DNA from: Acanthaster planci
Taxonomy: Eukaryota > Echinodermata > Asteroidea > Valvatida > Acanthasteridae
Assembly: GCF_001949145.1 (NCBI RefSeq)
Contig: NW_019091367.1
Location: 2,088,189 to 2,152,188 of the forward strand
Length of the DNA: 64,000 nt
Direction: 5' to 3'
Part shown: positions 13,701 through 25,479 of the stretch, piece after piece
Position numbering within the stretch: the stretch's first letter is position 1
Layout: the number at the start of each line of letters is the position of its first letter
Translations under genes and position numbers: made by a program
The notes under the pieces: generated by a model
Told to the model about the DNA's origin: nothing
Databases searched by the model: none
Seen by the model: the letters and a program-made list of their open reading frames with translations, nothing else

Positions 13701-16700
13701 CAAACATGAACGTATTTCTGAGGCTCAAGCAGAGCAATGGTTGAAGATTTGATGTGGTACACTTCTCTTTTGGTTGGCCCTGCCTCAGTGGCATCTGCCA
13801 GGTCTAGACGAATCCGGTGACCATGGTAACACCATCATTGGTCGTTTGCAGCGGCCGCCTTTAATGGTAGTGAGCACTGTGAAAGCTGTTGTACGGAGCA
13901 GCTGTTCCCAAACAGTTGCTCCGTACAAAACCTACCGCCATTCAAGGGGCCATCGGGAGCATCCAGTAAAATGTCAGCGGGATTCATCTATAGGCGTGGC
14001 AGGTACCTACCCTTCGTTGTCCAGCCTCTCCCCAATCACTCGCCGGAATTTCTCCGTCCAGTCTTCGTTCTCTCCCCAGGGTCCTTGGGAGAAGGTCAGA
14101 GAAAAAGGCAGGCTCAGTGTGAGAGGTTCCATCTGTATTTAAGAATCACTGCCTTGGGAGGACAGACGTCCACATCAGTGCTTTCGAGTAAAGTCCTATC
14201 GCAAGTCCTTTTACAAGTCTGGTCACAAGACCAGACGCAGAGAGCCGGACAAGGAGAAATGAATGCCGACATCACAGTTCGCTGGAATGGCTTGTGACCT
14301 GGCTCAAAACTGCATGACTTATCTTAATAAGATGGACTTGCATGATGGACTTGCCGGGACTTGTGATGGACAATAGCCCTAATGCACATGTAATCATAGA
14401 CTACAGATTGTTATCAGCTCTGTCCAAAGCTTTTAACTGCACGAGGCTCTCGCAAATCACCAACCTTGTAGTTTGATAGATTTACCACTCTACAGCCCGT
14501 CCAATATGTCTACATATCCAACTGTTTTGCACTTACGAGTATTAAGAGTCTGCAAGTAGTTTAGTAGAAATTTTTTTGAATTTGCAGGATTCAGAAATCG
14601 AGAATTTCTTTCAGGATTTTAAAGATGTCAGCAAGGTAAATATCCCTTAACTGTGGGCCGACGCATCTTGCCTTCTCTAAAGGTCAGCTTTTAGGTAAAA
14701 CAAAAACAAAAAAACGTCTGTGAGGGGTCAATGATAGTGGCGTGAGCTCACCATGGTCAATGGGGTGGGGCTTGAGTCCGTCCAGCTCGATCAGCCGGTT
14801 GTTGATGGGCACGTAGCTGACAAAGTGGAAGGTCTCCCGGGCTCGGGTGGTGGAGATCCCTGTCTGCTTCTCCGGTATCTGCCGGGGCTCCGGGTGGGCG
14901 TGTGAGTTGTGGATCCTAGACAGCTCGGGAACGTTGCTTATGGCGAAGCCCTTGTTCTGCAGTCAGATAGAACCACTGCATTAATAAGCCTGGCTCTTTG
15001 ACATCCTCCAAATCACTTCAATATACAATTTCTTACGACTGCCTTGTGATTTGCAGTGGAGGTCACGGTGGAGGTCAGCAGCGCATTCTGTGCTTATTGC
15101 CAAGCTGAGCCCACGTTATGTGACTGGCACCCTCTACAAATTCAGTCCGTTCGAAGGCTTTGCTCATAAGGTATGGCATTCTTCACAGGCCTTTGCATAG
15201 CTTGAGGGTATTAGTATATCTGGCTATTAAAACTAGCTGGCAAAACACCCACAGTGTAAGGCTTGAAGTAACCACTCCACAAAGGCATGGCAAGGTTTCT
15301 AATTCATCTCAGTTCGTGCTGGGATACGTCAAGTGTTATGTGCTGTAATTTTCAAGATCTCGTCCTTATATGGTAATTAATGCTTACACTTGTTTACCTT
15401 CGACCTTTGGCCCCACCTATGATAGTTTAACCTTGCTCACACTCCTTTGCATGAGATTTGCATAACATCTGCATAAGAAGTGTGGCCAGTGGCCGCGCAA
15501 AGGATTATGGGGCGATGGGGGCTCATGATTTTTTGCCATTTCAAGGGAGCTGATATTCGTCTTTAACAGTGGTATTTCGTGTCGCTTTTGCCTCTATTCT
15601 CATCAAAATTGGAAGGAGTTTTGAACATACATTGGACTTGTTGATAACTTCTAACTCTGTGTGACCCAGGTCGCTGTGAATGTGAGTTATTTGAAGGATT
15701 CCGATCAATCTTTGTGAATATTGTGAACTTTGCCAAGTTTGTGACTGACTCTGTGTGAGCGTTTGCAATCTTCTGTTTCACATTGAACTCCGTTGACAAG
15801 GTCAACTGATTTAATTGAAAATTCATGGCATTATATGAATTATACGTGTAAGACTTGTCAGTTCGATTAATGCCCACAGTTGGTACATGTGTATCTCACA
15901 AACCATGGATACACATGCAATTCCTTAACAGTTCTGACGAGTACAGGACAGCAGGATTTCATTACAATGTTAGGGTTCAGATTGTTTTAGACCTGTAAGA
16001 GCCAGTGAGCACCAGTGGACAAAGGTTGTTTGCATATCACCTTCGGCGAAATACTGAGCCCTAAGGCCGTGCTACAACTTTTTGAAAACCTTCAACGTTT
16101 GACCTTCCTGGACCATTTTCTCCCCGCAAAACCCTTCAGTTTTTACCTCCTCGCTTTTGTCATAGAGTTGGCACACACGTGTAAAACTACGGGAAAATTA
16201 ATACCATGGAGCAAGCTTTGTCTTTTAAAAACATTTCCAATCTTTGCGTCCTTTGCAACTGTCTGCGTTTGTGTCAGTCGTGATGAAGTCATTTCCTTAC
16301 ATGTAGGATTGTGCGTCTGTGGGTGCTATGTCTACACGGGCCTCGAGCTGAACTAAGAGAGGGCGCCATTTTCTTTAATAGCAATGGAGGGGCCTGTGGT
16401 GAAAAACTGGCTCAAGAACTACTGGGGAATGCATGTATCACAGTCGCATTGCTACAAACAAATAGAGGGATTTCATATTAGCGCCGTCTGCACATATCTG
16501 CATCGAAACCGAGGCTCTGTGTTGAACTTCCTCGCACGCGCACGCAGAGTCGATACAGTACATGGAGAATCCAATTTGTAAGTGTGACGCCACTTCAGTT
16601 TAAACCATGCCCATTGCACAAGATACACGACCATCGCAGGTACGTTAGTTCGCGGTCAATTGTCGTTATTTTCTTTGGATTTTACGTGTCGAGTCATCCT

Positions 16701-19700
16701 GAAAGACTCTTCCACAACAATTTGCAGCCTGAAAAGTCTGAATTTAACATACCGTTATGTATTTTGTGTCTTGACTCCTTACTTTCAATCGTTTGATCGT
16801 ATTAAGAATTGAAGCTGACACATACAGCCTCGTTTTCAAACGCGGAAATGCGCAGATCACTCCCAACTGACGCAGCTCTTTTCAACCAATGGGGGTGTTT
16901 CATGCTCGAGGCAAATATACGTCGACACAGACTCTAGGGCTTTAGGCAGTAGACAAGGACAAACACGGCTGCAGCCTGACTTGAACTCAAAATCGTGGCG
17001 GTGATGTCCGGAAAGTGTCCGGTCCTTACCTCGGCACTGAAGTCTTTGGTGTACTCTTTCAGGTCGCTGAGCGTGCTGCCCAGCTCAATGGAGTCACAGT
17101 TCAGGAGTACGCTCAGTAGGGCGTGAGTAGCACAGGAATTGGGGACTTTCTGTGTGGTGAAGGGACAAATGACGGCAAAAAATGAATGATCCTGGTCAGT
17201 GTCACCGAGTTGCACAGTTGGTCATATCATTTTTACATTTCACATCGTATCATTTTCGCCACGGAGATACACCTGCTTCAAGGATTTCAGAGAATTTGAA
17301 CAAAACGATGATGAACAAAGAATTTCAGCAAATTTCGAGTTAACAACACTCCGCATCAATTCCAATTCAGTCAACTCAGACTTCTTTTAGTTAAGCAGAG
17401 AGCACGCTTTTTTCATTGAGTAATTTTCATCGAGTAATACTAAACCTGCAGGACGTGTCCTTCAGATCCAGCAAACACCTACGTGTACTCGGGCACTAGA
17501 CACTGGAGACTGGAACTCAAACTGAAGAACTCCAGTGCAGTTTTCAGGAGCAAGCAATGTTCATATTAACTGACTCGTCCACAAAGACAAGGTTCTCCAG
17601 GTACAGGTACAAGTAAATGAAAAAGGAGGGTGCAACTATCATGCCCCTCCCCCCAAATTGCAAATCAGGGACAGGTGAGCTTGGGCAAAAGCTCCCATAG
17701 CAATTTAAAAACCGAATTCTATGAATTTTTAAGAACATTCCAGGATTTTAAAACATGACAATTTCCTCGACATCCAATGTTATTTTGAAGAAAGAAAATT
17801 ATTTGATATGAATTATAAGACCTGACACAGCAACTACTAAAACTGGCAAGGATAGCCCGTAAATTTTTCATGTTTACCTGTTGCATTAAAATACCGGTCA
17901 AAAATAACCCTTAAATGATCTTGATTTAAGAGACTTTTTCAGGACTTTTTCTTTTGACAATGGGATTCAAGGCTACCTGACTTTTGTCCCCAATTTTCCA
18001 TTACTACATGACCGTGGGAACACTGACGGGGCACACAGAGCTTTCGGCCCACCTGATGGGCAAAGAACATCTCCTTGGTGACCTGGGCATCTGTCAGGTA
18101 CACCTCCTCGCCGTTGTTCTGCACCTTCCGCCGGGCACGCCTCTCCTCGATCCATTTGAACAGGAAGATGAAGCCAAAGACGGGGCCCTCAATCGGCTTC
18201 TGCAGGTCATAGATCTCTTCCACCTGAACTCCTTGTACACCTGTTGGTTAATCAACAGGATACATAAACGGCAAAGTATAATTAAAAATCGGTTTTTCAT
18301 CCCTACTTACTTTGTTTCTGTTCTCTGGAATTGTTTTGCTTTAGTAATGAGTTACTATTTTGGTAAAATTTACATTATATTTCGACTCAAACATCACCAG
18401 TCACTACATACGTAAGTTTAAACCTGTCATGGGGGAAGTTTCTTCACTTCTGACACTTCTGAAGCATTCACAGATATTTACAGCATAAGACGAGGTCTGG
18501 ATAATGCGAGCTATACATGTAGTAAGTCCCAAAGCCTTTGTATTAACGAGAGTCGACTGTATAGCAAATCAATCCACCATTTGGAAAATGTGCTGTGTAA
18601 GGGGTCAGTCAAGATTTTCACTGCTTTCAAATTTCAACTTCAATCTGTTTTTGTTTTGTTTACAAATTTTTGGGCCACTCTTCCATTTCTTCTAAAAAAC
18701 CAGACAATACAACTGTTTTTTTTTTAAATAACCTGTTCTGTTTTAAATTGGTTGTGTTTGCTGCAGTGGAAACCTCCAATGATGGGTAGGCTACCACACT
18801 GCCTGTGACTGGAACCCTGAATTTCATATCCAACAGGCATGTCAGGCATACCTGAAAATGGACAAGATTACATTATCAGCTTTCAAAACCAAACTCTTTG
18901 GCTCAGACACAGGGAGATCTGCAAGCCAAGGCTGCCCATTGTCCTTGGCCGTAAAGCTGAGTGTTCCTTATCTACAACAAACCATACCAAATTTATACAA
19001 ACTTTTGACACAAACAGACTGAGCCTTTTCATTTCTGAAAGAAAATTCAGCGTACAATGATTTTGACCAAGTAAACAAGAAAATCACTGAAAAATTATGA
19101 GGCACAGGTAGTTAGGCATGGAAAGTTTTCCTTTTTAACATACATGTACAAGTATGCAACAATTCTACATTTTTCTTACCAAACTCTTCAACTAGTAGTG
19201 TGAACAGCCCTGTAACACAATAGAAAGTAACATATCAATGACACATGATCGTGAAATGAAACATATATTTCCCTGGGTTTGCATTTAATTTTTGAGACCA
19301 AAAAATAATGCAGATTTTGAGGAATTTTTCTGGTATTCAAATATTCAAACAACAGCAATGTATGCAGTGGTACTGGCTACAGGAGAAAAAGTTTAAAAAT
19401 GCTATAAATATGCTGTTTTCAAGTTTAGAGGTGTAAGTATATTACAGATGTACAGTATCTGTATCATAAACAGCGCCCCCTAGTGTCAAAGGGTGCCGGG
19501 CCGTTCCCCCCCCCTTCAAATGTTCACAGCCTGACACTGTGGCAAGTTTTCGATTTACTTCATCAATCCCCCTTCCCAGTCCCAGCCTCAAGCTCACACC
19601 ACTGATTGGTCCAACAATGGGAACATATCAGAGCTGGTTCACAGTCTAATATTCATCTGGAGACGGAAAAATGACTACTGACGGCACCATGTTTTCCTAT

Positions 19701-20602
19701 AAATAAGGAAAAAGGCGAGTTTTCTGCAAGTAGCAAACTCAGGGATAGTTAGCAGCGTAAGTAATGAACACACAGGTGCAATTTGAGCTCATAAAATCCA
19801 GCGGATGTCTGATAATGTCCCCCGGACAATCACGGATAAACTTGATCGAAACTTCGAAAGAAATCACTATCAATCGGTACAGGGCCCAGTACATGTATAT
19901 CGATGAAGGAGTAAACGCAGGGCCCTGTTTACGGGTCTAGGGTCCAAGATGGCATGGGTCTGAGTTGGTCTGGGTCCAAGTTGAGGATGTCAGACAACTT
20001 GACTGTTTGCCAACTTGCAGAAAATGGCCTACTGAATCCATTATTGGCTGCTTAAAAGTGTTCCTATTGTCTTTCCCTCTATAAAAATTATCAACAAAAC
20101 TAAGTCAAAATGACAATTTTATGTTCACAAAAAGAAAACACCTGTCGCAACTAATCCGTCGAGATGATGAGGGCACAAGTGACGTAATGTTCAACGAACT
20201 GATTTTAAAGATGGCGACTGTCAGAGCGAGCCTGTGAGATGGAATGGGTGAAGGCAAAAAGACTGGAAATTAAGAGAACGTGACTGAAATCATTCAATTG
20301 GTAAATGGCGCTAAGAAAGCAGAGAGGCTAAGGATCCTCTCTTTCATGGGTCTGTGCGCAAAAGAAATTGCGCCCACGATGATAAGTGGGTGCGATGATA
20401 AGTATATTGCGTATACGGACATGTGGCTAAGGATGGAGCGGGAGTGAGAGTCCCTGCCAGAGGGGCTAGCTCTAGGCAGTATCACCTGATCACGGAGTTA
20501 GTGACTTCGAGTTCTCGACGTAGGTCTAGGCCACCCACGGACACTTGTTGGTAAATGAGACTTACCTGGATCACTCTCGAGCTCGAGCCAGCCTTCATTC
20601 AT
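7744..20602 (-). CDS. BAP1: BAP1, nuclear ubiquitin C-terminal hydrolase (11 exons, 738 aa)
   Basis: Exons on the minus strand are 20566-20602, 19180-19209, 18053-18240, 17030-17149, 14752-14956, 14011-14083, 12683-12803, 11571-11917, 9308-10076, 8693-8785 and 7744-7977. Phase is kept at every join and the sum is 738 codons plus TGA; human BAP1 has 729. The N-terminus [13 protein letters not shown] and the UCH fold (about 1-240) are clear. The catalytic triad is Cys91 (NSCATH), His169 (FHFVSYVP) and Asp184 (ELDG). The HCF-1 binding motif NHNY is at 381-384. A conserved [14 protein letters not shown] motif lies near 491-504. The ULD-type C-terminal domain is about 631-705, and a basic nuclear-localisation tail ends the protein. 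BAP1 with ASXL proteins removes ubiquitin from histone H2A K119. The odd features are a lysine/histidine-rich run at 342-365 and an acidic Ser-rich stretch at 406-421. A possible poly(A) signal is at 7060-7065. I judge the gene intact. Confidence 0.95.
10244..10370 (+). repeat. LINE 3'-end fragment (CR1/L2-like)
   Basis: The sequence reads as the end of a reverse-transcriptase [17 protein letters not shown] followed by a stop. It continues into a typical 3' UTR (AGCGCCTTGAGCAC, then GTGCGCTCTATAAATCATCATTATTATTA). That pattern, with an ATT-type tail, is common for 5'-truncated CR1/L2-clade LINEs in invertebrates. It lies in BAP1 intron 8, antisense to the gene. Confidence 0.65.
10607..11115. 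mobile_element. Inverted-repeat element interrupted by an assembly gap
   Basis: The left end reads CTTAACCACTTCGTGCCGGGG and the right end (11094-11115) is its inverted near-copy, with a single difference over about 20 bases. The element lies in BAP1 intron 8. Its interior contains the N run at 10760-11042, so coding content cannot be judged. A related end type (TTAACCCCTTAACGCGGGGA) is present at 12921. Confidence 0.55.
10760..11042. other. Assembly gap (N run)
   Basis: 283 undetermined bases inside BAP1 intron 8. The gap does not interrupt any exon of the BAP1 model. It lies inside an inverted-repeat element, which is a likely reason for the assembly failure. Confidence 0.99.
12291..12344. 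repeat. Near-perfect 25-bp hairpin
   Basis: Arms 12291-12315 and 12320-12344 are inverted copies with two differences and a 4-base loop (TTTG). In a plus-strand RNA both differences become G-U pairs, so all 25 positions could pair. It lies in BAP1 intron 7, antisense to the gene. It may be a remnant of a foldback transposon or a small structured RNA. Confidence 0.6.
12921..13116. mobile_element. Short MITE-like element in a BAP1 intron
   Basis: The left end TTAACCCCTTAACGCGGGGA is mirrored at 13097-13116 by an inverted copy with a few differences. The interior of about 150 bp has no coding frame of note. The end motif resembles the ends of the gap-containing element at 10607-11115, so the two may belong to one family. 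It lies between BAP1 exons 6 and 7. Confidence 0.45.
14175..14365. repeat. AAGTC/GGACTTG-rich degenerate repeat
   Basis: The segment contains repeated AAGTCC, CAAGTC, GGTCACAAG and, further on, inverted GGACTTG units without a strict period. Similar AAGTCACAAGTC units recur at 62815-62942 and near 63245. It sits in the BAP1 intron between exons 5 and 6. No gene is visible in it. Confidence 0.4.
16461..16865 (+). mobile_element. MITE-like repeat pair, copy 1
   Basis: About 405 bp that is similar over its whole length to 52955-53390 in opposite orientation. The left end starts AATAGAGGGATTTC and goes on through AGCGCCGTCTGC to AACCGAGGCT. The right end carries the inverted counterpart (CAGCCTCGTTTTCAAACGCG) but lacks the outermost AGAGGGAT bases kept in the second copy. 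It is located in the BAP1 intron between exons 4 and 5. Confidence 0.6.
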
Positions 20603-22244
20603 TTCTTCAGATTTCCATCAAATGGGGAAATAGTGTGAAAACTTGACAAAATTCAAGATTCTTGTCAGCTGTGCAACTGCTCGAACCTGCTCTCGCGCTT
20701 CACACGCAGTGCAGAATGTGGGTTTTGTGCTGTTTTACTTGGATAGCGCCCCCGTTTGGCGGCCGAATTAAGCTCGGCTTGGTGATTAAGTTCAACTTGG
20801 TACCAGTCGCTCTCCGAGTACAGTGCAGTGCATCAGACACTCCACAAGTATTTTGAATCTCTAGGCTATAAAGCTTTGTCCCTTTCATGCAGGGATGTGA
20901 CCGTTAGACTTAGTGCTAAAACCATTCAGTGTGCGATACGTGTCAGAGTATACATAGAATCTCAAGCATTACAAAGAGCACCAAATTTCTGTAGAGAGAA
21001 ACTCATTTTTTTAAAATTCAGTTTAATGATTACGACGCAAAAACATGCCTTGACACCGCTCGACGAACAGGGATGTTTTGTTTCTTTACACGAAAACAAT
21101 GTTTTGCCACCATCTGATCCTAAATCGCAAATATCCACTCGCCCCCTACCGCCCCCCCCAGGTCTAAGTAAAACAAAAGTGAGATTTTTCTCCAGTCCAA
21201 ATTAGTATTCCGTAAGATTTTCATATGATGCAAGATATGGGGCGGAGAGCACCCCCCCCCACACACACACCTTTGTGTTGGTCAGTGTTTGATCAGAATC
21301 TCAAGAATTCTTTACAGAGATCTAGGGGGGATGTGTTAGGTACCAATAGTCTAGAGTGTGTACATGTATAGGGATTGGACATGTGGGGGGGGGGTACCCA
21401 TCGGCCCCATATCGTGCACGGTATCGGGATTCATTTCAGTATGGGAAACACCTCGCCCTCGTAATTCTCACAATATAAAATGAACCCCCCCAACATCACA
21501 ATGGAATAAAAGTGTTTGAATAGAGTTAAAAACTAAATCAAAAGTTTAAAAAGTGACTGAAATTCACAACAGTGAGCCTCCATAAGTTTGTAACGCGTTG
21601 GCCAAGCACAGCGGGTGAAATCTGTCGACCCTCTCCGAACGCGCATTGGGTCGACAGATTTTGCGCACTGCGACTGGCCAACGAGTTGCAAACTCTTGGA
21701 GGTGCACTACTGTGAAGCACACATATTACTCTGTGCATTTTCTTTATGAAGTCCCTAATTTCCGCAGATTCAGCAGCATATCAGCACCTACAAGAAAGAG
21801 CAACTTGTTTTCCTTACTTTGATACCGGACCAGAGTGCTTACAAGATGTTTTTTACTGGAGTTTATCAACTTTGTGCGTCAAAATAGTTTTACACTCGTT
21901 TTATTTCATAACGGTTCACAATGTTAAAAAAACCTGTTACCCATTCCCAGAAAATGTACACGAACTACTTTTAAAAACCTATGTTAAAATCTGCATTTTT
22001 AATAAAGAAAAATTACCGTGGCAGACTGTCAAAATTATACAAATAAGTTTATGATAAAGTTGTGAACCAAAGTAGAAAGCTTTATGTTGCGTTCACAGTG
22101 GATTTACTGTTTACACTGTGACCAAAAGAAAACAGATGTATTCAAATTATGTTGCTCATGAGTATCCCCAACCTCCGCTGATTAAATGCAAAGTCTGTGT
22201 TTTTACTCATCCCCAAATAAATGTAAATATACGCCATTAGAAAT
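20603..22244. other. Intergenic: BAP1 upstream region and EBP-A downstream region
   Basis: This stretch lies upstream of the BAP1 start codon (minus strand) and downstream of the EBP-A stop. It should hold the BAP1 promoter and 5' UTR, but I see no clear TATA box or other core element. It contains the foldback MITE at 21563-21717 and C- and G-runs near 21250 and 21385. No coding exon was found. Confidence 0.5.
21563..21717. mobile_element. Foldback MITE, copy 1
   Basis: Two arms of about 68 bp (21563-21631 and 21649-21717) are inverted copies at roughly 80 percent identity around a short centre. Landmarks are GTAACGCGTTGGCCAA and TCTGTCGACC in the left arm, with their inverted copies in the right. 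A second element with the same layout and related sequence is at 27576-27755. Confidence 0.7.
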
Positions 22245-24198
22245 CTATTTCTTCTTCTTGGACTTTCCTTGGCCGTCAGACGGTGGCATGAAGCCGTTAG
22301 CTTTGTCTAGCGCCCTCTGTGCCTTGTTTAACTCCTGCCAGGATTGGCGGATGAATATCGGCGGGAGGATGACCCAGGGCGCGTTGAAGCCGATCACGTA
22401 GAGCCAGAAGTAGACGGGGTGGAATAGCGGGCCGTGAGCGAAATCGTCGTAGTATTCGGTGATGAAGTAGATCAGAACCCCTGTTTGGAAAAAAGGGAAG
22501 TAAATGGGACATCTATGAGCAAAGAGGAGGACAATGGACGCACATGATCCCCTCCCTACCTTGTGATTACCGCTGAACAGTTGGATTTCATGACACAAAA
22601 AAGGGGCAGGAATGAATCAATCCCGTACATCTTTTCGGTATTGGGACATCTCGTACCCAAAACAATTCGTACCCGGTAATAAAAAACGCACTTTAATTGC
22701 ACTTAACTTGATTTACGATTTTTTCATAAACGTGCCCGAATTAAAACGCTTTAGACAATATCACCATAGGTTGACTTTGGGCGTCGACCTCCAATCCTGA
22801 CCCCCAGGGGTCGGAAAAAACGGCCTTCTTGGCCAAGCCACTCTAGGAAGAAATCAGTAGTCAAGGCATGATGTGACGTCAGTACTGAGGTTTAGGTCAA
22901 TGTTGTTGACACTGATCTTTGTACACTGGATAGGCAGCTCAGGTAACTGCCTATGTGTGAATTGAAGTGACCGCGCGGCCATCTTAGGATATTCAATACT
23001 TCAGTCCATTCACTAAAGTGCATTCATGCACGGCGCTAAAGCCGGTGACTTGGAAAATGCAATTGTATTGAATAGCCTAAGAGGGCCGCGCAGTCACTTC
23101 AATTCGCAGAGCATAGTTGCCTATCCGGTGTATAGAGACCAGTGATTGTTCATTACCGTAGGTTTGGCCAATCGAGACGGCGAGCTGCATCACGTAACGC
23201 ATTGGATGCCTTGTGGTGAACGCCCAGACGGTTAAAAGACACCCGGGTCCCTCCAGCCAAGCCGTGATGGTTTCCATGACAATGGTGCATGTGTCATTTC
23301 TGTGACAAGTTAATGATGGCAAAACGTGACTTACATACACGGTACAAAATAATCGTTAAGTCATTGGTGATGGATTGGCAGACAAAAATTATACGGAGTT
23401 ATTACGGGACTAAAAACGACCAAATATAACGGTTGACTTTGAAATATACTTTCAAAAAACTTACGAAACGTATCGACTGTCTCCCTTTGCATATTCCTTC
23501 CCTGAAATATGAAATAACAACTTCGTTAGTTACTCAGTTCAGTGAATAACATAAGGTTGTTGTATTGCGAACAAAAACCAATAAGTTGAAAAAAAACTCG
23601 TATAATAGTCAAGCTTGATGCACGACATCGCACTCAAGTGATTGCACCTCGCCTGGTTCATTTGGCTGGCCAAAGCTAATTTGGGGAGATTTGTAAAATG
23701 GTAAATGCTGTGGATGGTGGACCCTGTTGTAGGCTAAAGAGGAAAAGGCAATCATCGTGGGAAGTAGCGGAGTGGGCAGAGAAAACTAGGGTCATCCCGT
23801 AAAACTGCCGCTATTGTCGACGAGATGTCGTGCAGTGACCACTGACAAATTACGTGGCTTATCGTTCACGGTCAGACATGCGGAGTTGAGATTGGCTTAC
23901 ACATCTGCGCGAGGATGTGGTCGCTGCCGGCAATGCTGGCACTTGTCAGGGTGAGATACCCCTCTAAGATCATGTGGATGAAGCCGCACAACCCGAACCA
24001 GCACAGGGAGGCCTTCTCCCCCTGGGCCAAGGTGCGGCCGTACCGGTCGCGTTTGAGCAGAATCCAGGCCAGGGCGTAGATCACAGCAAAGGCTCCCAGC
24101 CCCACCGTGAGGATGTACTGGAGGGACAAGGTGTTCTCCCTGTAGTGGGGCAGGTGCATCCCCCTGGGATAGTATGGATGGGAGACGTTGGACGCCAT
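22245..24198 (-). CDS. EBP: EBP-A, sterol delta8-delta7 isomerase (4 exons, 237 aa)
   Basis: Exons are 23901-24198, 23465-23501, 23157-23299 and 22245-22480. They join in phase to 237 aa, against 230 for human EBP. The enzyme moves the sterol ring double bond from C8 to C7 in the ER membrane late in cholesterol synthesis. The joins restore the family signature WKEYAKGDSRY. Catalytic residues known for EBP are present: His75 and Glu79 (IHMILEG), Glu121 and Thr124 (METITA), and Asn192 and Trp195 (FNAPW). Several hydrophobic segments (about 27-48, 64-84, 120-155 and 180-205) fit a membrane protein. The tail is lysine-rich (KSKKKK). The start MASNVSHPYYP matches the starts of EBP-B and EBP-D; an in-frame upstream ATG at 24231 is less likely. 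A MITE abuts the exon 3 donor. It could have an EBP-like specificity and not be the strict orthologue. Confidence 0.92.
22911..23144. mobile_element. MITE in EBP-A intron 3
   Basis: Inverted terminal repeats of about 80 bp (22911 to about 22998, and 23064-23144) share GGATAGGCA, GAATTGAAGTGAC and GCGCGGCC landmarks. The total is about 234 bp with no coding frame. The right end lies about 12 bases from the exon 3 donor of EBP-A (exon edge 23157). Weaker similarity may extend through the donor itself. Confidence 0.7.
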
Positions 24199-25479
24199 AG
24201 CTGTAAAGGCATAGATTATCGTATAGCCCACCCCGGTCTATCACGTTTAAATACCGAATACAAAAAGTTCAATCATGCACCACACACACCGCGTAGGCCT
24301 ACTGTGAAAATGTTAATTGGCATTACGGTGAGCAACCATGCATTTATTTTTGGAATTGAACTTGTTCATTCAGTGAGCGCGGTCCAAAGGTTAAAGGTAA
24401 TAATTGTTGTCAAAGAGCACGACACATGCTCAGCCTCTGGGGAACAAATCCTAAATTAAGAACTTGAGTTATCGATATCATAGTACGGACAATAAACAAC
24501 TGGCTTTTGCAAATGATGCTCATGCCAATTTTAGACTTCGGGACTCTATTTTAAGGACAGCACCCGTTATTTTGATTTTATCACCGTTGCATTAATGTTG
24601 TCTTTTTTATAATAGTGCGGTGTTCTTTGAATTTTATGCAACCCAGGGCGGACTCATTTTACGCGGGGGTGGCTCTCCTGGGGTAATCGAGGCTTGTTAT
24701 GGAGGCAACACTGACGCAGCGTTTACCAATTTAATTCGTATTTCAGTTCCCCGGCCACCCCTACAAGAATAAATCCGCCAAGGAGCCAGAAACTTTCCAG
24801 CATATTTTAACCCCAGCGCCACAGAGCATTTTCTACACAGAGTACAAAGATTATTCCTATCTCAGACTGTTACAATTTTGGAGTTAATTTCACAGTGTAA
24901 GGGGAAACTTGAAATTACATTGGCGAGGGAAAGTAACGGTTTCTGTCACTTGTGTGATGGGCCTACAAATTGTTTTTTTTCTACGCGTGATGGAAAATAA
25001 AATAGGTGCAGTGAAAACCTACAACTCAGACAAGTGTTTGTGAAGGTTTGGTCAATACAAAAAGTCAATTGGCTCTCATAAAATCCACCGGAAAACAACG
25101 AAAACACACCAGACTAATGCTTCAGAGGCAAAGAAATCAAAATTTCATTTGTGCCGCTTTCTGTGGGCCTCATAGATTTCAACAAAATGCACATTTCGGT
25201 TTTACAATTTGATTTCAAATTCAAAGGTGATGCTGACAGCGCTATTTCCTGAAACGTAGACCCAGGAGTTGAATGATTGTTTATTGTGAGAAGCAGAAAT
25301 GGCACAGACTAGGTTTTGTGTGCGTGTGTTTTCTAATGGGGCATACCTCTGGATTTACAAAAAGCAAATAAGACGTGTTCTCCTTAAGTTCTCGTTGGCA
25401 ATATTTTACAATCAATAATTAATGGAGGTGCACGCTGTGCGGCGGCCTGATACTACGTAATATAGTGGCAGGAACTTAC
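24199..25479. other. Region between EBP-A and orphan exon B
   Basis: If exon B is spliced onto the EBP-A exons, this stretch is intronic to that transcript and includes the EBP-A promoter. I looked for EBP exon 2, 3 and 4 signatures (WKEYA, METITAW, NAPW) on both strands and found none. No other feature is evident. Confidence 0.5.
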
